Positions 49,312-56,791 of a stretch of 64,000 bases of DNA are shown here, in pieces. The stretch lies in the NCBI RefSeq assembly GCF_000016425.1, contig NC_009380.1, positions 372,001 to 436,000 of the forward strand, given 5' to 3'. Position numbers and translations under genes: made by a program. This DNA comes from Salinispora tropica CNB-440 (lineage in GTDB: Bacteria; Actinomycetota; Actinomycetes; Mycobacteriales; Micromonosporaceae). The stretch's first letter is position 1, and every line of letters starts with the position of its first letter. The notes beneath the pieces are model-generated. The model was not told the DNA's origin, made no database searches, and saw only the letters and a list, made by a program, of their open reading frames with translations.

Positions 49312-49863
49312 CCGTACGTGGGTGGGGTCGGCGACCGCGTTGACATGCCCCCACCAGGGGCTCATCACGTGCAGGACGCCACCGGGCCGGAGAACCCGGT
49401 GCGCCTCGTCCACCAACGGCAGGAAGTCGATCAGGTGCTCCAGGATGTGGACGGCGAAGAAGACGTCCACCGAGTTGTCGGCCAGCGGCAGGCTGCGCGA
49501 CAGGTCCGCCACCGCGTCGACCCCGACCGCGGGGTAGATGTCCAGGCCCAGGTTGTCCGGCCACTGTTTGGTTCCCCCGCAGCCCAGGTCCACCACGACC
49601 GGATCCCGGCCCCCGACCCGGACCCGGGCCCAGACGGCCAGGACCCCGGCGAGCTGGCCGACCCGGTCCCGCACCAGACGTAGGTCACCCGGCTCGTCGA
49701 CCTCTCCGGTCAGGTGGGCGACTCCCCGGTCGAAGTCCACCTCGACGGCGAGATCCCGCAGCCGGCTGTCGTGCCGCGCCTGGTCCGCCCAGGCATCGGC
49801 GAGGAACTCGTCAACCGCCCGCAGCCGTTGTGCTGAGGGCGGGGTCAGTGTCAGCGCGACCAT
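49138..49863 (-). CDS. BON-domain/class I methyltransferase fusion
   Basis: A 241-residue protein. Residues about 30-80 look like a BON domain (SRLRDLAVEVDFDRGVAHLT, GEVDEPGDLRLVRDRVGQLA). Residues about 90-200 are a SAM methyltransferase (VVVDLGCGGTKQWPDNLGLD, VFFAVHILEHLIDF, LRPGGVLHVMSPWWGHVNAV). BON domains usually bind phospholipid at membranes, so the enzyme may be brought to a membrane; the substrate is unknown. ATG 49863 has GGAGG 5 nt upstream; GTG 49869 is too close to it. The 3' end is overlapped by 174 bp by the convergent regulator gene. Confidence 0.8.
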   Translation of the reverse strand: MVALTLTPPSAQRLRAVDEFLADAWADQARHDSRLRDLAVEVDFDRGVAHLTGEVDEPGDLRLVRDRVGQLAGVLAVWARVRVGGRDPVVVDLGCGGTKQWPDNLGLDIYPAVGVDAVADLSRSLPLADNSVDVFFAVHILEHLIDFLPLVDEAHRVLRPGGVLHVMSPWWGHVNAVADPTHVRLLDIQTIKGICLQRPPDAPRWYPLHAGCDGASIFADLTLLPPDAPVPTQAHLARFFA

Positions 49864-50087
49864 GGCCACCTCCGGCCGCCCGTTACCCGGAAAACCGTCC
49901 GGTATGCCCCCGGCCTTGGCGGGCTGAGACCGGACGTGGGTCGCTTCGGGTTCCCGGCCTCGCCCCGTGAACCTATTCTCAACGGGTAGGCCGGTTACCG
50001 CTGTGTGGTGTGCAGAGCGCCCCAGTGTCTCGTGGTGGTGTCGGCGGCGGAGGGCAGTGCGCCGACACGACAGGAGGGGTGGGTCGG

Positions 50088-50450
50088 ATGGATCTGCTGG
50101 CCGAGTATCGACGGGCGACCCGGTGCTTCGAAGCCGGGGATCCGTCCGAAGCGGCGCGGCTGCTGGAGCCCATCCTCGCGGCCGAGCCCGGCAACACCGC
50201 CGTGCGCCAACTGCTGGCCCGGTCGTACTTCTCCTCAGCGCAGCTCAGCCGCGCCGAGGAGCAGCTACGCGAGTTGGTTGATCGGGACCCGAGTGACCAC
50301 TACGCCCACCACGTGTTGGGCCGGACGCTGGAGCGGCTGAATCGGCCGGTGGACGCGTTGCGGCATCTGCGCATCGCGGCGGCGATGCACCACGGCAACG
50401 CCGACTACCAGGCGGCGTTGCGCCGGGTGCAGGCCCGGGTCGGTCGTTGA
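50088..50450 (+). CDS. Small TPR protein
   Basis: A 120-residue all-helical protein with about three tetratricopeptide repeats: EYRRATRCFEAGDPSEAARL, AVRQLLARSYFSSAQLSRAE and HHVLGRTLERLNRPVDALRH, with the A/G-Y/F-A pattern and ending AALRRVQARVGR. It probably acts as a protein-interaction adaptor. ATG 50088 is preceded by AGGAGG about 12 nt upstream; the frame is open from 50010. No partner gene is evident. Confidence 0.78.
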   Translation: MDLLAEYRRATRCFEAGDPSEAARLLEPILAAEPGNTAVRQLLARSYFSSAQLSRAEEQLRELVDRDPSDHYAHHVLGRTLERLNRPVDALRHLRIAAAMHHGNADYQAALRRVQARVGR

Positions 50451-50529
50451 CCCTTACCGGGCGGCCCGTCGCCCGCCCCGCCACCTACCATGGTGGTGGC
50501 AACGGAATCGACCCGGCGGAGGCCCGGCG

Positions 50530-50784
50530 GTGAAGCTGAAGCTGGACCTGCACGACATCTACAACCGGGGCACCGACATCGACCGGGCCCTGCGCGGAGT
50601 CATCGACGAGGCGGTGGCGAAGAAGGCCACCCTGGTGGAGATCATCCCAGGCAAAGGGTCCGGCCAGCTCAAGAAGCGGGTGCTGCGGTTCCTTGATCAG
50701 AAGGACGTCAAGGCGCTCTACCACCGGGTGGAGAAGGACTCGAAGAACTTCGGCCGGGTCTTCGTGCACTTTCGCTGGAAGTAG
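50530..50784 (+). CDS. Smr/MutS2-C-type small domain protein
   Basis: An 84-residue protein with the Smr-like signature: KLDLHDIYNRG (DLH motif near residue 6), AKKATLVEIIPGKGSGQLKK (the xGxGxx loop) and RVLRFL, ending in a basic, aromatic tail. Stand-alone Smr domains can nick DNA or RNA; in this short actinobacterial form the activity is untested. GTG 50530 has GGAGG about 8-10 nt upstream. It is 79 bp after the TPR gene and immediately precedes the accessory patch. Confidence 0.8.
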   Translation: MKLKLDLHDIYNRGTDIDRALRGVIDEAVAKKATLVEIIPGKGSGQLKKRVLRFLDQKDVKALYHRVEKDSKNFGRVFVHFRWK

Positions 50785-51251
50785 GGTGCTCGGGTTCCGC
50801 TCGCCAGCACCAGTGCACAAACCTCTCTCTGAGGGCTGACCTCCTGCCGCGATACTCATCCAGCAACGCGAGCCGCGCGGGCTGGCAGGGCCAGTCGGCG
50901 CCGCAGCCAGCCGACGCGGCCTACCTGGGGGTTGGCGACGGTGGGTTGGGTCATCCAGACCGGCGGATTGACCGGCCGGACCGGGCTCGGTGCTGCCAGG
51001 CGGTACGGGGGGTTCGCGCGGCGCGGCCTACCGTGCGGTGCGTTCCTGCGGCATGGTGCGGCGCTACCGGCGGATTGCTTTTCCGGCGGCTGAACCAGCG
51101 GATACGCACTTCGACCTCCTCTAAGAATGGGATGGCGTTGCACGCGGCGCGGTCCGCACCGGGACCGTTGCGGCATCCGAACCGTTATGGGGCGGACAAA
51201 GGGCCGGGTCGTCACCCAAGGCTCTCGACTACCGCAGCGGCGACAACGAGC
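50785..51251. other. 467-bp region with gene debris upstream of IS30 remnant
   Basis: No gene was recognised. A minus-strand frame (51290-50856) and plus-strand frames cross it without family features. GGCGGATTG occurs at 50968 and again at 51069. The expected N-terminal half of an IS30 transposase (HTH region) is absent, so a junction or deletion lies here. Confidence 0.45.
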
Positions 51252-51716
51252 GGGCACTGGGAGGGCGACCTCATCATCGGCAAGGCCCACACGTCAGCGA
51301 TCGGCACGCTCGTCGAACGCACCACCCGCTTCGTCGCTTTGGTCCACCTGCCCAACGGCCGCCAGCCCGCCCAGGTCCGTGACGCTCTCGTCCAGACTGT
51401 CTCGAGCCTGCCGGCCCAGCTCAAAAGCTCCCTGACCTGGGATCAGGGATCCGAAGTGGCCCTGCACACACAGTTTAGCACCGCCACCGACATGCCCGTC
51501 TTCTTCTGCGATCCCGGCAAGCCCTGGCAGCGCGGGTCGAACGAGAACACCAACGGTCTGCTACGCCAGTACCTCCCCAAGGGCACCGACCTGACCCGCT
51601 ACAGCCGCGGGGACCTGGACGCCGTGGCCGCCGAGCTAAACAGCCGATCACGCAAAACGCTCGGCTGGGACACCCCAGCCGAACGCCTCGCTAAATTCCT
51701 GGCAACAGCCAATTGA
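51252..51716 (+). pseudogene. IS30-family transposase, N-terminally truncated
   Basis: About 154 codons retain the IS30 DDE/integrase core: GHWEGDLIIGKAHTSAIGTL (first Asp), TRFVALVHLPNGR, SSLTWDQGSEVALH (second Asp) and GSNENTNGLLRQYLPKGTDL (Glu), ending SRSRKTLGWDTPAERLAKFL. The catalytic triad is present, but the HTH half that recognises the inverted repeats is missing; the upstream in-frame sequence from 50946 is not IS30-like. A short segment after the stop (GTGTTGCGACGACCCCTGGA at 51724-51743) may be part of the right end. The element is probably immobile. Confidence 0.85.
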
Positions 51717-51785
51717 TCACCTGTGTTGCGACGACCCCTGGAATCCGCCACGACGGGACGTGCCGGTACTGCCAGACGGTGCGGG

Positions 51786-51965
51786 TCAACCGGTCTGATT
51801 CAGCACTGGCCAGCCATTGAGTGACGTGGAGTCACGCCAGGTGGGCACGCGGCCGCCGACGGACGGTGCCGCTAGTGCTGCTCCGCTTGCATGGACCACA
51901 ACAGCAACAGCTGCGCCAGTGATCGCCGCCGTCCGAAGCAATCCGCGGGCGCGACAACCTGACAT
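51786..51965 (-). pseudogene. Signal-peptide stub of a secreted protein, truncated next to IS30 remnant
   Basis: A 59-residue reading frame starts ATG 51965 and stops at 51786. It has a clear export signal (RGLLRTAAITGAAVAVVVHA then SGAALAAPS) and continues GGRVPTWRDSTSLNGWPVLN before stopping after QTG. An NGWPVL stretch just after the signal peptide is reminiscent of secreted M15-type peptidases, so this is probably the 5' end of a larger gene cut by the IS-associated rearrangement. It lies 12 bp downstream of the membrane-protein gene on the same strand. It might alternatively be a genuine short secreted peptide. Confidence 0.5.
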
Positions 51966-51977
51966 CCTTCACAAGGC

Positions 51978-52418
51978 TCACCCTTTCTTTCGTTGCGTCC
52001 GTGTCTTTTGGCATGCTAATGCCGCTACGGCGCCTGTCAGACTGACTATGGCAAGCAACGACAGTGCAGCCACGGCGGGGTTCACCCAACTCGCCACCAT
52101 GTCGTAATCGGCGTTGCAATTCCTGCTCAACGGGAACAGCCTGAAGTAGTCGTCTCGATGCGCACTATAGTATGCGTCGTCGTATGGTTGGCGATGTTGA
52201 AAGCGACAACTTTCTTCAATGTCGAGCCCGCCCGACAGTGCTCCCCACAACCACACCAAAACCAGCAGGAACAAGGATACCCAGACGGCGTGGCCGAACC
52301 AACCAGGCCGGCGCCAGGTACCCGCGCGAAGGCCACGCCCCATGCGCCAAACGCCCCATCCCGGGATGGCCAGCAATGGTATGAAAGGGAGAAGGGCAGC
52401 GACTCTTTCGAGGTTCAT
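51978..52418 (-). CDS. Unknown three-TM membrane protein
   Basis: A 146-residue protein with three TM segments: residues about 7-27 (ALLPFIPLLAIPGWGV), 42-63 (VWVSLFLLVLVWLWGAL) and 108-130 (VNPAVAALSLLAIVSLTGAV). The 40-residue loop between TM2 and TM3 is polar and aromatic (RQPYDDAYYSAHRDDYFRLF) and is bounded by two Cys (ESCRF and SRNCNA), suggesting an extracytoplasmic disulfide loop. No family was recognised. ATG 52418 shares its A with the upstream stop (TGATG), so translation is coupled. Base composition is more A+T-rich than in neighbours. Confidence 0.7.
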   Translation of the reverse strand: MNLERVAALLPFIPLLAIPGWGVWRMGRGLRAGTWRRPGWFGHAVWVSLFLLVLVWLWGALSGGLDIEESCRFQHRQPYDDAYYSAHRDDYFRLFPLSRNCNADYDMVASWVNPAVAALSLLAIVSLTGAVAALACQKTRTQRKKG

Positions 52419-52837
52419 CAACGTGGCATCAACCTCCCTGCCGGCTGACGCAGATAGTCGTCGTGGTTAGCTTTGAGACTGGCCACCCTGCGGTTTTCCG
52501 ATCCCACACGAGTAAGAATCGCATCGACGAATCCCTGCTCGAAATCGCTCAGCTTGTCATATCCGCCGGGCTGGTTCTGCAGGAATGTCGGGAGCATGAC
52601 GCCCTTTAAGGTGATGAGTTGTTTACGGGCGAGGCCAAGCGTGGCGTCACTTCCGGTTAGTACAGAGTGAGCGGCGAGTTTGGCAGTTCTCGGCGGTGCC
52701 CCACCGCTGCTAGAAGAGGTCGTTGAAACGGCGGAGCCCACCTCCGCCATCGTAGCAGTGGGTGATCGCTTCAACAATGGTCTGGCCGGAGCGCACCCGT
52801 TGTTGGCGGTCTCAGTCGCCACGATATATTGGTTCAA
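52418..52837 (-). CDS. Unknown soluble protein, first gene of accessory cluster
   Basis: A 139-residue frame, if TTG 52837 is used; ATG 52750 (110 residues) is a shorter alternative and equally likely. The N-terminal part is Ser/Thr/Ala-rich (VSTTSSSSGGAPPRTAKL); the C-terminal part is helical and charged (RKQLITLKGVMLPTFLQNQP, YDKLSDFEQGFVDAILTRVG, ENRRVASLKANHDDYLRQ). No TM, no signal peptide and no recognised family. It overlaps the membrane-protein gene by one base. The pair, possibly with the secreted stub, looks like a small unit of its own. Confidence 0.55.
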   Translation of the reverse strand: MNQYIVATETANNGCAPARPLLKRSPTATMAEVGSAVSTTSSSSGGAPPRTAKLAAHSVLTGSDATLGLARKQLITLKGVMLPTFLQNQPGGYDKLSDFEQGFVDAILTRVGSENRRVASLKANHDDYLRQPAGRLMPR

Positions 52838-53097
52838 TCGACCTCGATTTCTGGTCCCTGCCCGCTACCGCAACGACCGTGGCCGGTGGGCGGAACGCGC
52901 ACGGCATGGACGCTAGGTACTACTTGTCGTGTCGTGAGTTCCAGTTACGGAAACGATCTACCGCCATGTCGACGTGGCGACTCTCGTTCTGGCGCTGCTT
53001 CTGGAAGAAATGAAGCCGGCGGGGCCCGGGAGGCGGTAGAACGGGGAGATGAGAAAGACGGTGGCCTCGGAGGCGGTCGAGAAGCGACGTCCGTCCC

Positions 53098-53910
53098 GTG
53101 ACTGAAAACCTGTTCGACGAGGTCGGCACGCTCCTGCGTACGGCGGCTGACCAGGTTGTGCTGCCGCTGTTCCGCCAGCTGGACGACGCCGACATCGAGG
53201 AGAAGGCCCCCGGTGACCTCGTTACCGTCGCCGATCGGCGGGCGGAGGAGCTGATCTCGGCGGGTCTGCGCCGGCTGTGGCCCGACTCGGTGGTGGTCGG
53301 TGAGGAGGCCGTCGCGGAGGACCCGGAGCTGCTGCGGGAGCTGCGCCGCTCCGGCCCCGTGTGGCTGGTGGATCCGATCGACGGTACCGCCAACTTCGCT
53401 GCCGGTCGCCGGCCGTTCGTGTTGATGGTGGCCCTGTTGATCGACGGAGATCCGAGCGCCGCGTGGGTGTTCGACCCATTGGTCGGCACGCTCGCTGTCA
53501 CGCGCCCCGGTGCGGGGGCGTACGTGAACGGGCGTGCGGTACGTACGACCGGAGCGTCGGCTGACCCGGGCCGGCTACGGGGCGCGGCGATGTCTCGCTA
53601 CCTGCCGGCGGCCTTCCGCCCGCGGGTGCAGGCGGCCGGTGCGCGGCTGGGTGAGCTCCTTCCCGGTCAGCACTGCGCCGGGCGGGAGTATCTGGACCTA
53701 CTTCTCGGAGTGCAGCAGTTCGTGCTCTTCTGGCACACCCTGCCCTGGGACCACGTGCCCGGCACCCGCCTGGTCCGGGCCGCCGGCGGGGTCGCCCGGC
53801 GCTTCGACGGAGCTGAGTACCACCCGGCTGTTGAGGGGGAGGGCCTGCTCGTCGCGGCGGATGAGCGGGTTTGGACAGCGGCCCGGGAGGCGTTTTTCGG
53901 CGGAGCGTGA
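53098..53910 (+). CDS. Inositol monophosphatase family protein
   Basis: A 270-residue Li-sensitive Mg-phosphatase-family protein. The metal motifs are VVVGEEAVAED (Glu), WLVDPIDGTANFAAGRRPF (DPxDGT) and the C-terminal LPWDHVPGTRLVRAAGG (WDxxPG). N-terminal DLVTVADRRAEELI also matches. It removes phosphate from inositol phosphate, histidinol phosphate, FBP or PAP; the subgroup is not decided here. The GTG start has no obvious Shine-Dalgarno. Confidence 0.9.
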   Translation: MTENLFDEVGTLLRTAADQVVLPLFRQLDDADIEEKAPGDLVTVADRRAEELISAGLRRLWPDSVVVGEEAVAEDPELLRELRRSGPVWLVDPIDGTANFAAGRRPFVLMVALLIDGDPSAAWVFDPLVGTLAVTRPGAGAYVNGRAVRTTGASADPGRLRGAAMSRYLPAAFRPRVQAAGARLGELLPGQHCAGREYLDLLLGVQQFVLFWHTLPWDHVPGTRLVRAAGGVARRFDGAEYHPAVEGEGLLVAADERVWTAAREAFFGGA

Positions 53911-54118
53911 CGGCAGGCGCCACCGAGAGTCCAGTAGTGCGTGACGGTGTGCGCCACCCCACGTCCCCCGGTGTCGAGCCGGCGGAGTTGGGGTCTCGCG
54001 GTGGCCGCCGGTCCGGTATCGTGGCCGCGGTCTCCGCCCGCTGGCCGCCGCGTGGCGCCGACGGGGCCGCCGAACATCGGGGGTCGTGGGGGCTGATGGC
54101 AGACGGGAAGGATTCACC

Positions 54119-55126
54119 GTGCGCACAGTCCCGCCCCGCCGGGGTTCCAGTCCGCTGACTGCTCTCGCCGTGGCGGTGGCCGTGGCGGTGCTACTCGGCG
54201 CCGTGCCCGCCCACGCCGAGCCTGGTGAGGGCGGCACCGAGAAGTTGCGGAATGCGCTGACGGCCGCCGCCAAAGCGCACATCGACGCCACGGCCAAGCT
54301 GAAGAACTCCAAGCGCCGGCAGGGGGAACTGGCCACCGAGCTGAAGACGGTGGAGGCGCGGCTGACTGACCTGACCGCCCAGGTGGGCGAGGTGGCCGCG
54401 CAGTCGTACCGGTTGGGTCGACTCACCCCGATGGCGACGTTGTTGGAGAGCACGTCGCCCGACGAGTTCCTGAATCGGGCGATGAATCTGGACGTGATGG
54501 CCCAGCGGGACGGCCGTAAGGTGCGCGAGCTGACCGAGGGCCGGGAGGCGGCGAAGAACGCCAAGATCGCGATTGACTCCGAGGTCCGCGAGCAGGAGAA
54601 GCAGCTCGACGTCCTGGCGAAGAACAAGAAGGCGGCGGAGGTGGCGCTCGCCGCGGTCAGCTCGGGTGGGGGTTCCGGATTCGGTGGCGGTTCGGCCAGC
54701 GCCGCGTCAGCGCCCCGGAACTCGGACGGCTCCTGGCCGTCGGAGTCCTGCTCGGTCAACGATCCGACCACGTCTGGCTGCATCTCTCCGCGCACACTGC
54801 ACATGCTCAAGCAGTCCCAGGCGGACGGTTTCAAACGGCACGTCTCCTGTTACCGCAGTGGTGGTGGCGGCGAGCACCCGAAGGGGAAGGCCTGTGACTT
54901 CTCCGCCGCACCTGGTGGTTTCGAGAACGTCTCCGCGACCGGCGGAGACAAGACGTACGGTGACCAGCTGGCGGCCTACCTGAAGAACAACGCGAGCCGA
55001 CTCGGTGTGATGTATGTCATCTGGTATCGACAGATATGGATGCCGAATACTGGTTGGCGATCATATAACGGTGGTGGGAGCCCCGCCGGCGACCACACCA
55101 ATCACGTTCATGTTTCGATGTACTGA
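54119..55126 (+). CDS. Secreted coiled-coil protein with M15-like peptidase domain
   Basis: A 335-residue exported protein: signal peptide residues 1-35 (ALAVAVAVAVLLGAVPAHA), long coiled coil about 40-190 (RQGELATELKTVEARLTDLT, TEGREAAKNAKIAIDSEVRE), Gly/Ser linker, then a domain about 205-335 with SLT/M15-like metal-site candidates: GGEHPKGKACDFS (H and D) and GDHTNHVHVSMY (HxH). This resembles the ARB_07466-type C-terminal domain found in actinobacterial cell-wall hydrolases. The coiled coil could regulate or localise it, as in NlpC/P60 and FtsX-linked hydrolases. GTG 54119 has GGGAAGGA upstream. Confidence 0.83.
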   Translation: MRTVPPRRGSSPLTALAVAVAVAVLLGAVPAHAEPGEGGTEKLRNALTAAAKAHIDATAKLKNSKRRQGELATELKTVEARLTDLTAQVGEVAAQSYRLGRLTPMATLLESTSPDEFLNRAMNLDVMAQRDGRKVRELTEGREAAKNAKIAIDSEVREQEKQLDVLAKNKKAAEVALAAVSSGGGSGFGGGSASAASAPRNSDGSWPSESCSVNDPTTSGCISPRTLHMLKQSQADGFKRHVSCYRSGGGGEHPKGKACDFSAAPGGFENVSATGGDKTYGDQLAAYLKNNASRLGVMYVIWYRQIWMPNTGWRSYNGGGSPAGDHTNHVHVSMY

Positions 55127-55149
55127 CTCGAGCGGCGACCTTCGCTGCG

Positions 55150-55155
55150 TACCAT
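55150..55155 (+). promoter_or_regulatory. TACCAT -10 box, leaderless-type
   Basis: TACCAT lies 7 nt before GTG 55163, with no Shine-Dalgarno. Confidence 0.5.
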
Positions 55156-55162
55156 CGCGCGG

Positions 55163-56716
55163 GTGAACTCCGCCTCGTCCCACGCTCCCGTCCGGCCGGC
55201 CCGACTCGGGTCGGCGACTGGTCCGGCCCTGCCCAAAGGGCTGGCCGCGTTCCTGGTCTTCTTCTCCAGCGGCGCGGTTCTGGTGCTGGAGACGGCAGCG
55301 CTGCGCCTGGTCGGTCCGTACGTCGGGGTGACCCTCCAGGTGACCAGCTCGGTGATCGGCATCGCGTTGGCCGCGATCGCCTACGGGGCGTGGGCCGGTG
55401 GGTGGCTGGCGGACCGCCGGGACCCGCGCACCCTGCTGGCCCCGGCGCTGGTGCTCGCCGGGATCGCCACCGCGGTGACCCTGCCCGTGGTCCGGTACGC
55501 CGGAGAGGTGCTGCGGGGCGGGGCGGCGTCCGCGATCCTGCTGCTCGTCGCGCTGGCCGTCTTCGTGCCGGCGATGCTGCTGTCGGCGGTCACCCCGCTG
55601 GTGGTCAAACTCCAGCTGTCCGACCTGCGCCGCACCGGCCAGGTCGTCGGCTGGCTCTCCTCGATCGGCACCCTGGGTGCGGTCACTGCCACCCTGGTCA
55701 CCGGCTTCGTGTTGGTGGCCGCGCTGCCCAGCACGGTGATCCTGCTCGGCCTGGCCGTCTCCCTGGGGCTCGTCGGGCTGATCCTCGGCTGGTGGCTGGG
55801 GCGGACGGCAGGCGGACAGTTGACCGGCCCCGCCCGGGTGTCGGCCAGCCTGGCCGTGCTCGGTCTGCTCGGCGCCGGGCTTACCACAGTCGCCCCGAAC
55901 CCGTGTGACATCGAGACGGCCTACCACTGCGCCCGGGTCGAGACAGACCCAGGCCGGGCGAGCGGGCGCACGCTGTTGCTCAACTCGGCGCGGCACTCGT
56001 ACGTGGACCTGGCCGATCCGACTCACCTGGAGTACGCGTACACCCGGTGGATCGGGGCGGTCGCCGACGTCATGGCGCCCGCGGGCCGCCGGCTGGACGC
56101 GCTGCACCTGGGCGGAGGTGGTTTCACCGTGCCGCGGTACCTGACCGCCACCCGGCCGGGCACCGAGAACGTGGTCTTCGAAATTGATGGCGGGTTGGTC
56201 GAGCTGGGCGAGGAGAAGCTCGGCGTGCGTCAGGGGCCGGATCTGCGTGCGGTGGTGGGGGACGCCCGGATGTTGGTCGCCGCCGAGCCGGCGGAGAGCC
56301 AGGACCTGGTGGTGGGGGACGCGTTCGGACACCTGGTGGTGCCGTGGCACCTCGCTACCCGGGAGATGGCCGCTGAGATCCGCCGGGTGATCCGTCCCGA
56401 TGGCGGGTACGTGCAGAACGTCATCGACTATCCGCCCCTGCGCTTCATCCGCAGTGAGGTGGCCACCGTCGCGGCCGAGTTCCGGCAGGTGGCCCTGATC
56501 GCCCCGCCGGCCGCGCTCGCCGGTGAGCAGGGGTCCAACTTCGTCATCGTCGCCTCGGACGTGCCGTTGCCGCTGGCAGCTGTCCGAGAGCGGCTGAGCG
56601 AGGTCGACCCGGGCGCGGTCGTGCTGGACGGCGCGGCGCTGCAGGAGTTCGTCGCCGGCGCACTGGTGCTGACCGATGACTACGCCCCAGTGGACCAGCT
56701 GCTCGCGACCGGGTGA
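55163..56716 (+). CDS. Membrane-fused spermidine-synthase-like protein
   Basis: A 517-residue fusion. The N-terminal part (residues about 20-240) has about seven TMs beginning AAFLVFFSSGAVLVLETAAL, typical of the SpeE-fused membrane domain. The C-terminal part (about 275-500) is a spermidine-synthase Rossmann domain: ALHLGGGGFTVPRYLTAT, VVFEIDGGLVELGEEKLGV, VVGDARMLVAAEPA and LVVGDAFGHLVVPWHLATRE. The polyamine-synthase catalytic Asp (usually DxxDP) reads GDAFGH, so aminopropyl transfer is doubtful. Function unknown. Confidence 0.86.
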   Translation: MNSASSHAPVRPARLGSATGPALPKGLAAFLVFFSSGAVLVLETAALRLVGPYVGVTLQVTSSVIGIALAAIAYGAWAGGWLADRRDPRTLLAPALVLAGIATAVTLPVVRYAGEVLRGGAASAILLLVALAVFVPAMLLSAVTPLVVKLQLSDLRRTGQVVGWLSSIGTLGAVTATLVTGFVLVAALPSTVILLGLAVSLGLVGLILGWWLGRTAGGQLTGPARVSASLAVLGLLGAGLTTVAPNPCDIETAYHCARVETDPGRASGRTLLLNSARHSYVDLADPTHLEYAYTRWIGAVADVMAPAGRRLDALHLGGGGFTVPRYLTATRPGTENVVFEIDGGLVELGEEKLGVRQGPDLRAVVGDARMLVAAEPAESQDLVVGDAFGHLVVPWHLATREMAAEIRRVIRPDGGYVQNVIDYPPLRFIRSEVATVAAEFRQVALIAPPAALAGEQGSNFVIVASDVPLPLAAVRERLSEVDPGAVVLDGAALQEFVAGALVLTDDYAPVDQLLATG

Positions 56717-56791
56717 CTGCCGCCGCCGGCCCCGGTTGGATTCGCCGCCCCGACCTGCTGCACCGTCGCGGGTTGGTGGGTCTCGCCCCGG

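Noticed and set aside
50856..51290. 144-codon minus-strand frame overlapping the IS30 remnant
   Set aside because: Arg/Pro-rich and overlaps the better supported DDE transposase core; no recognisable domain.
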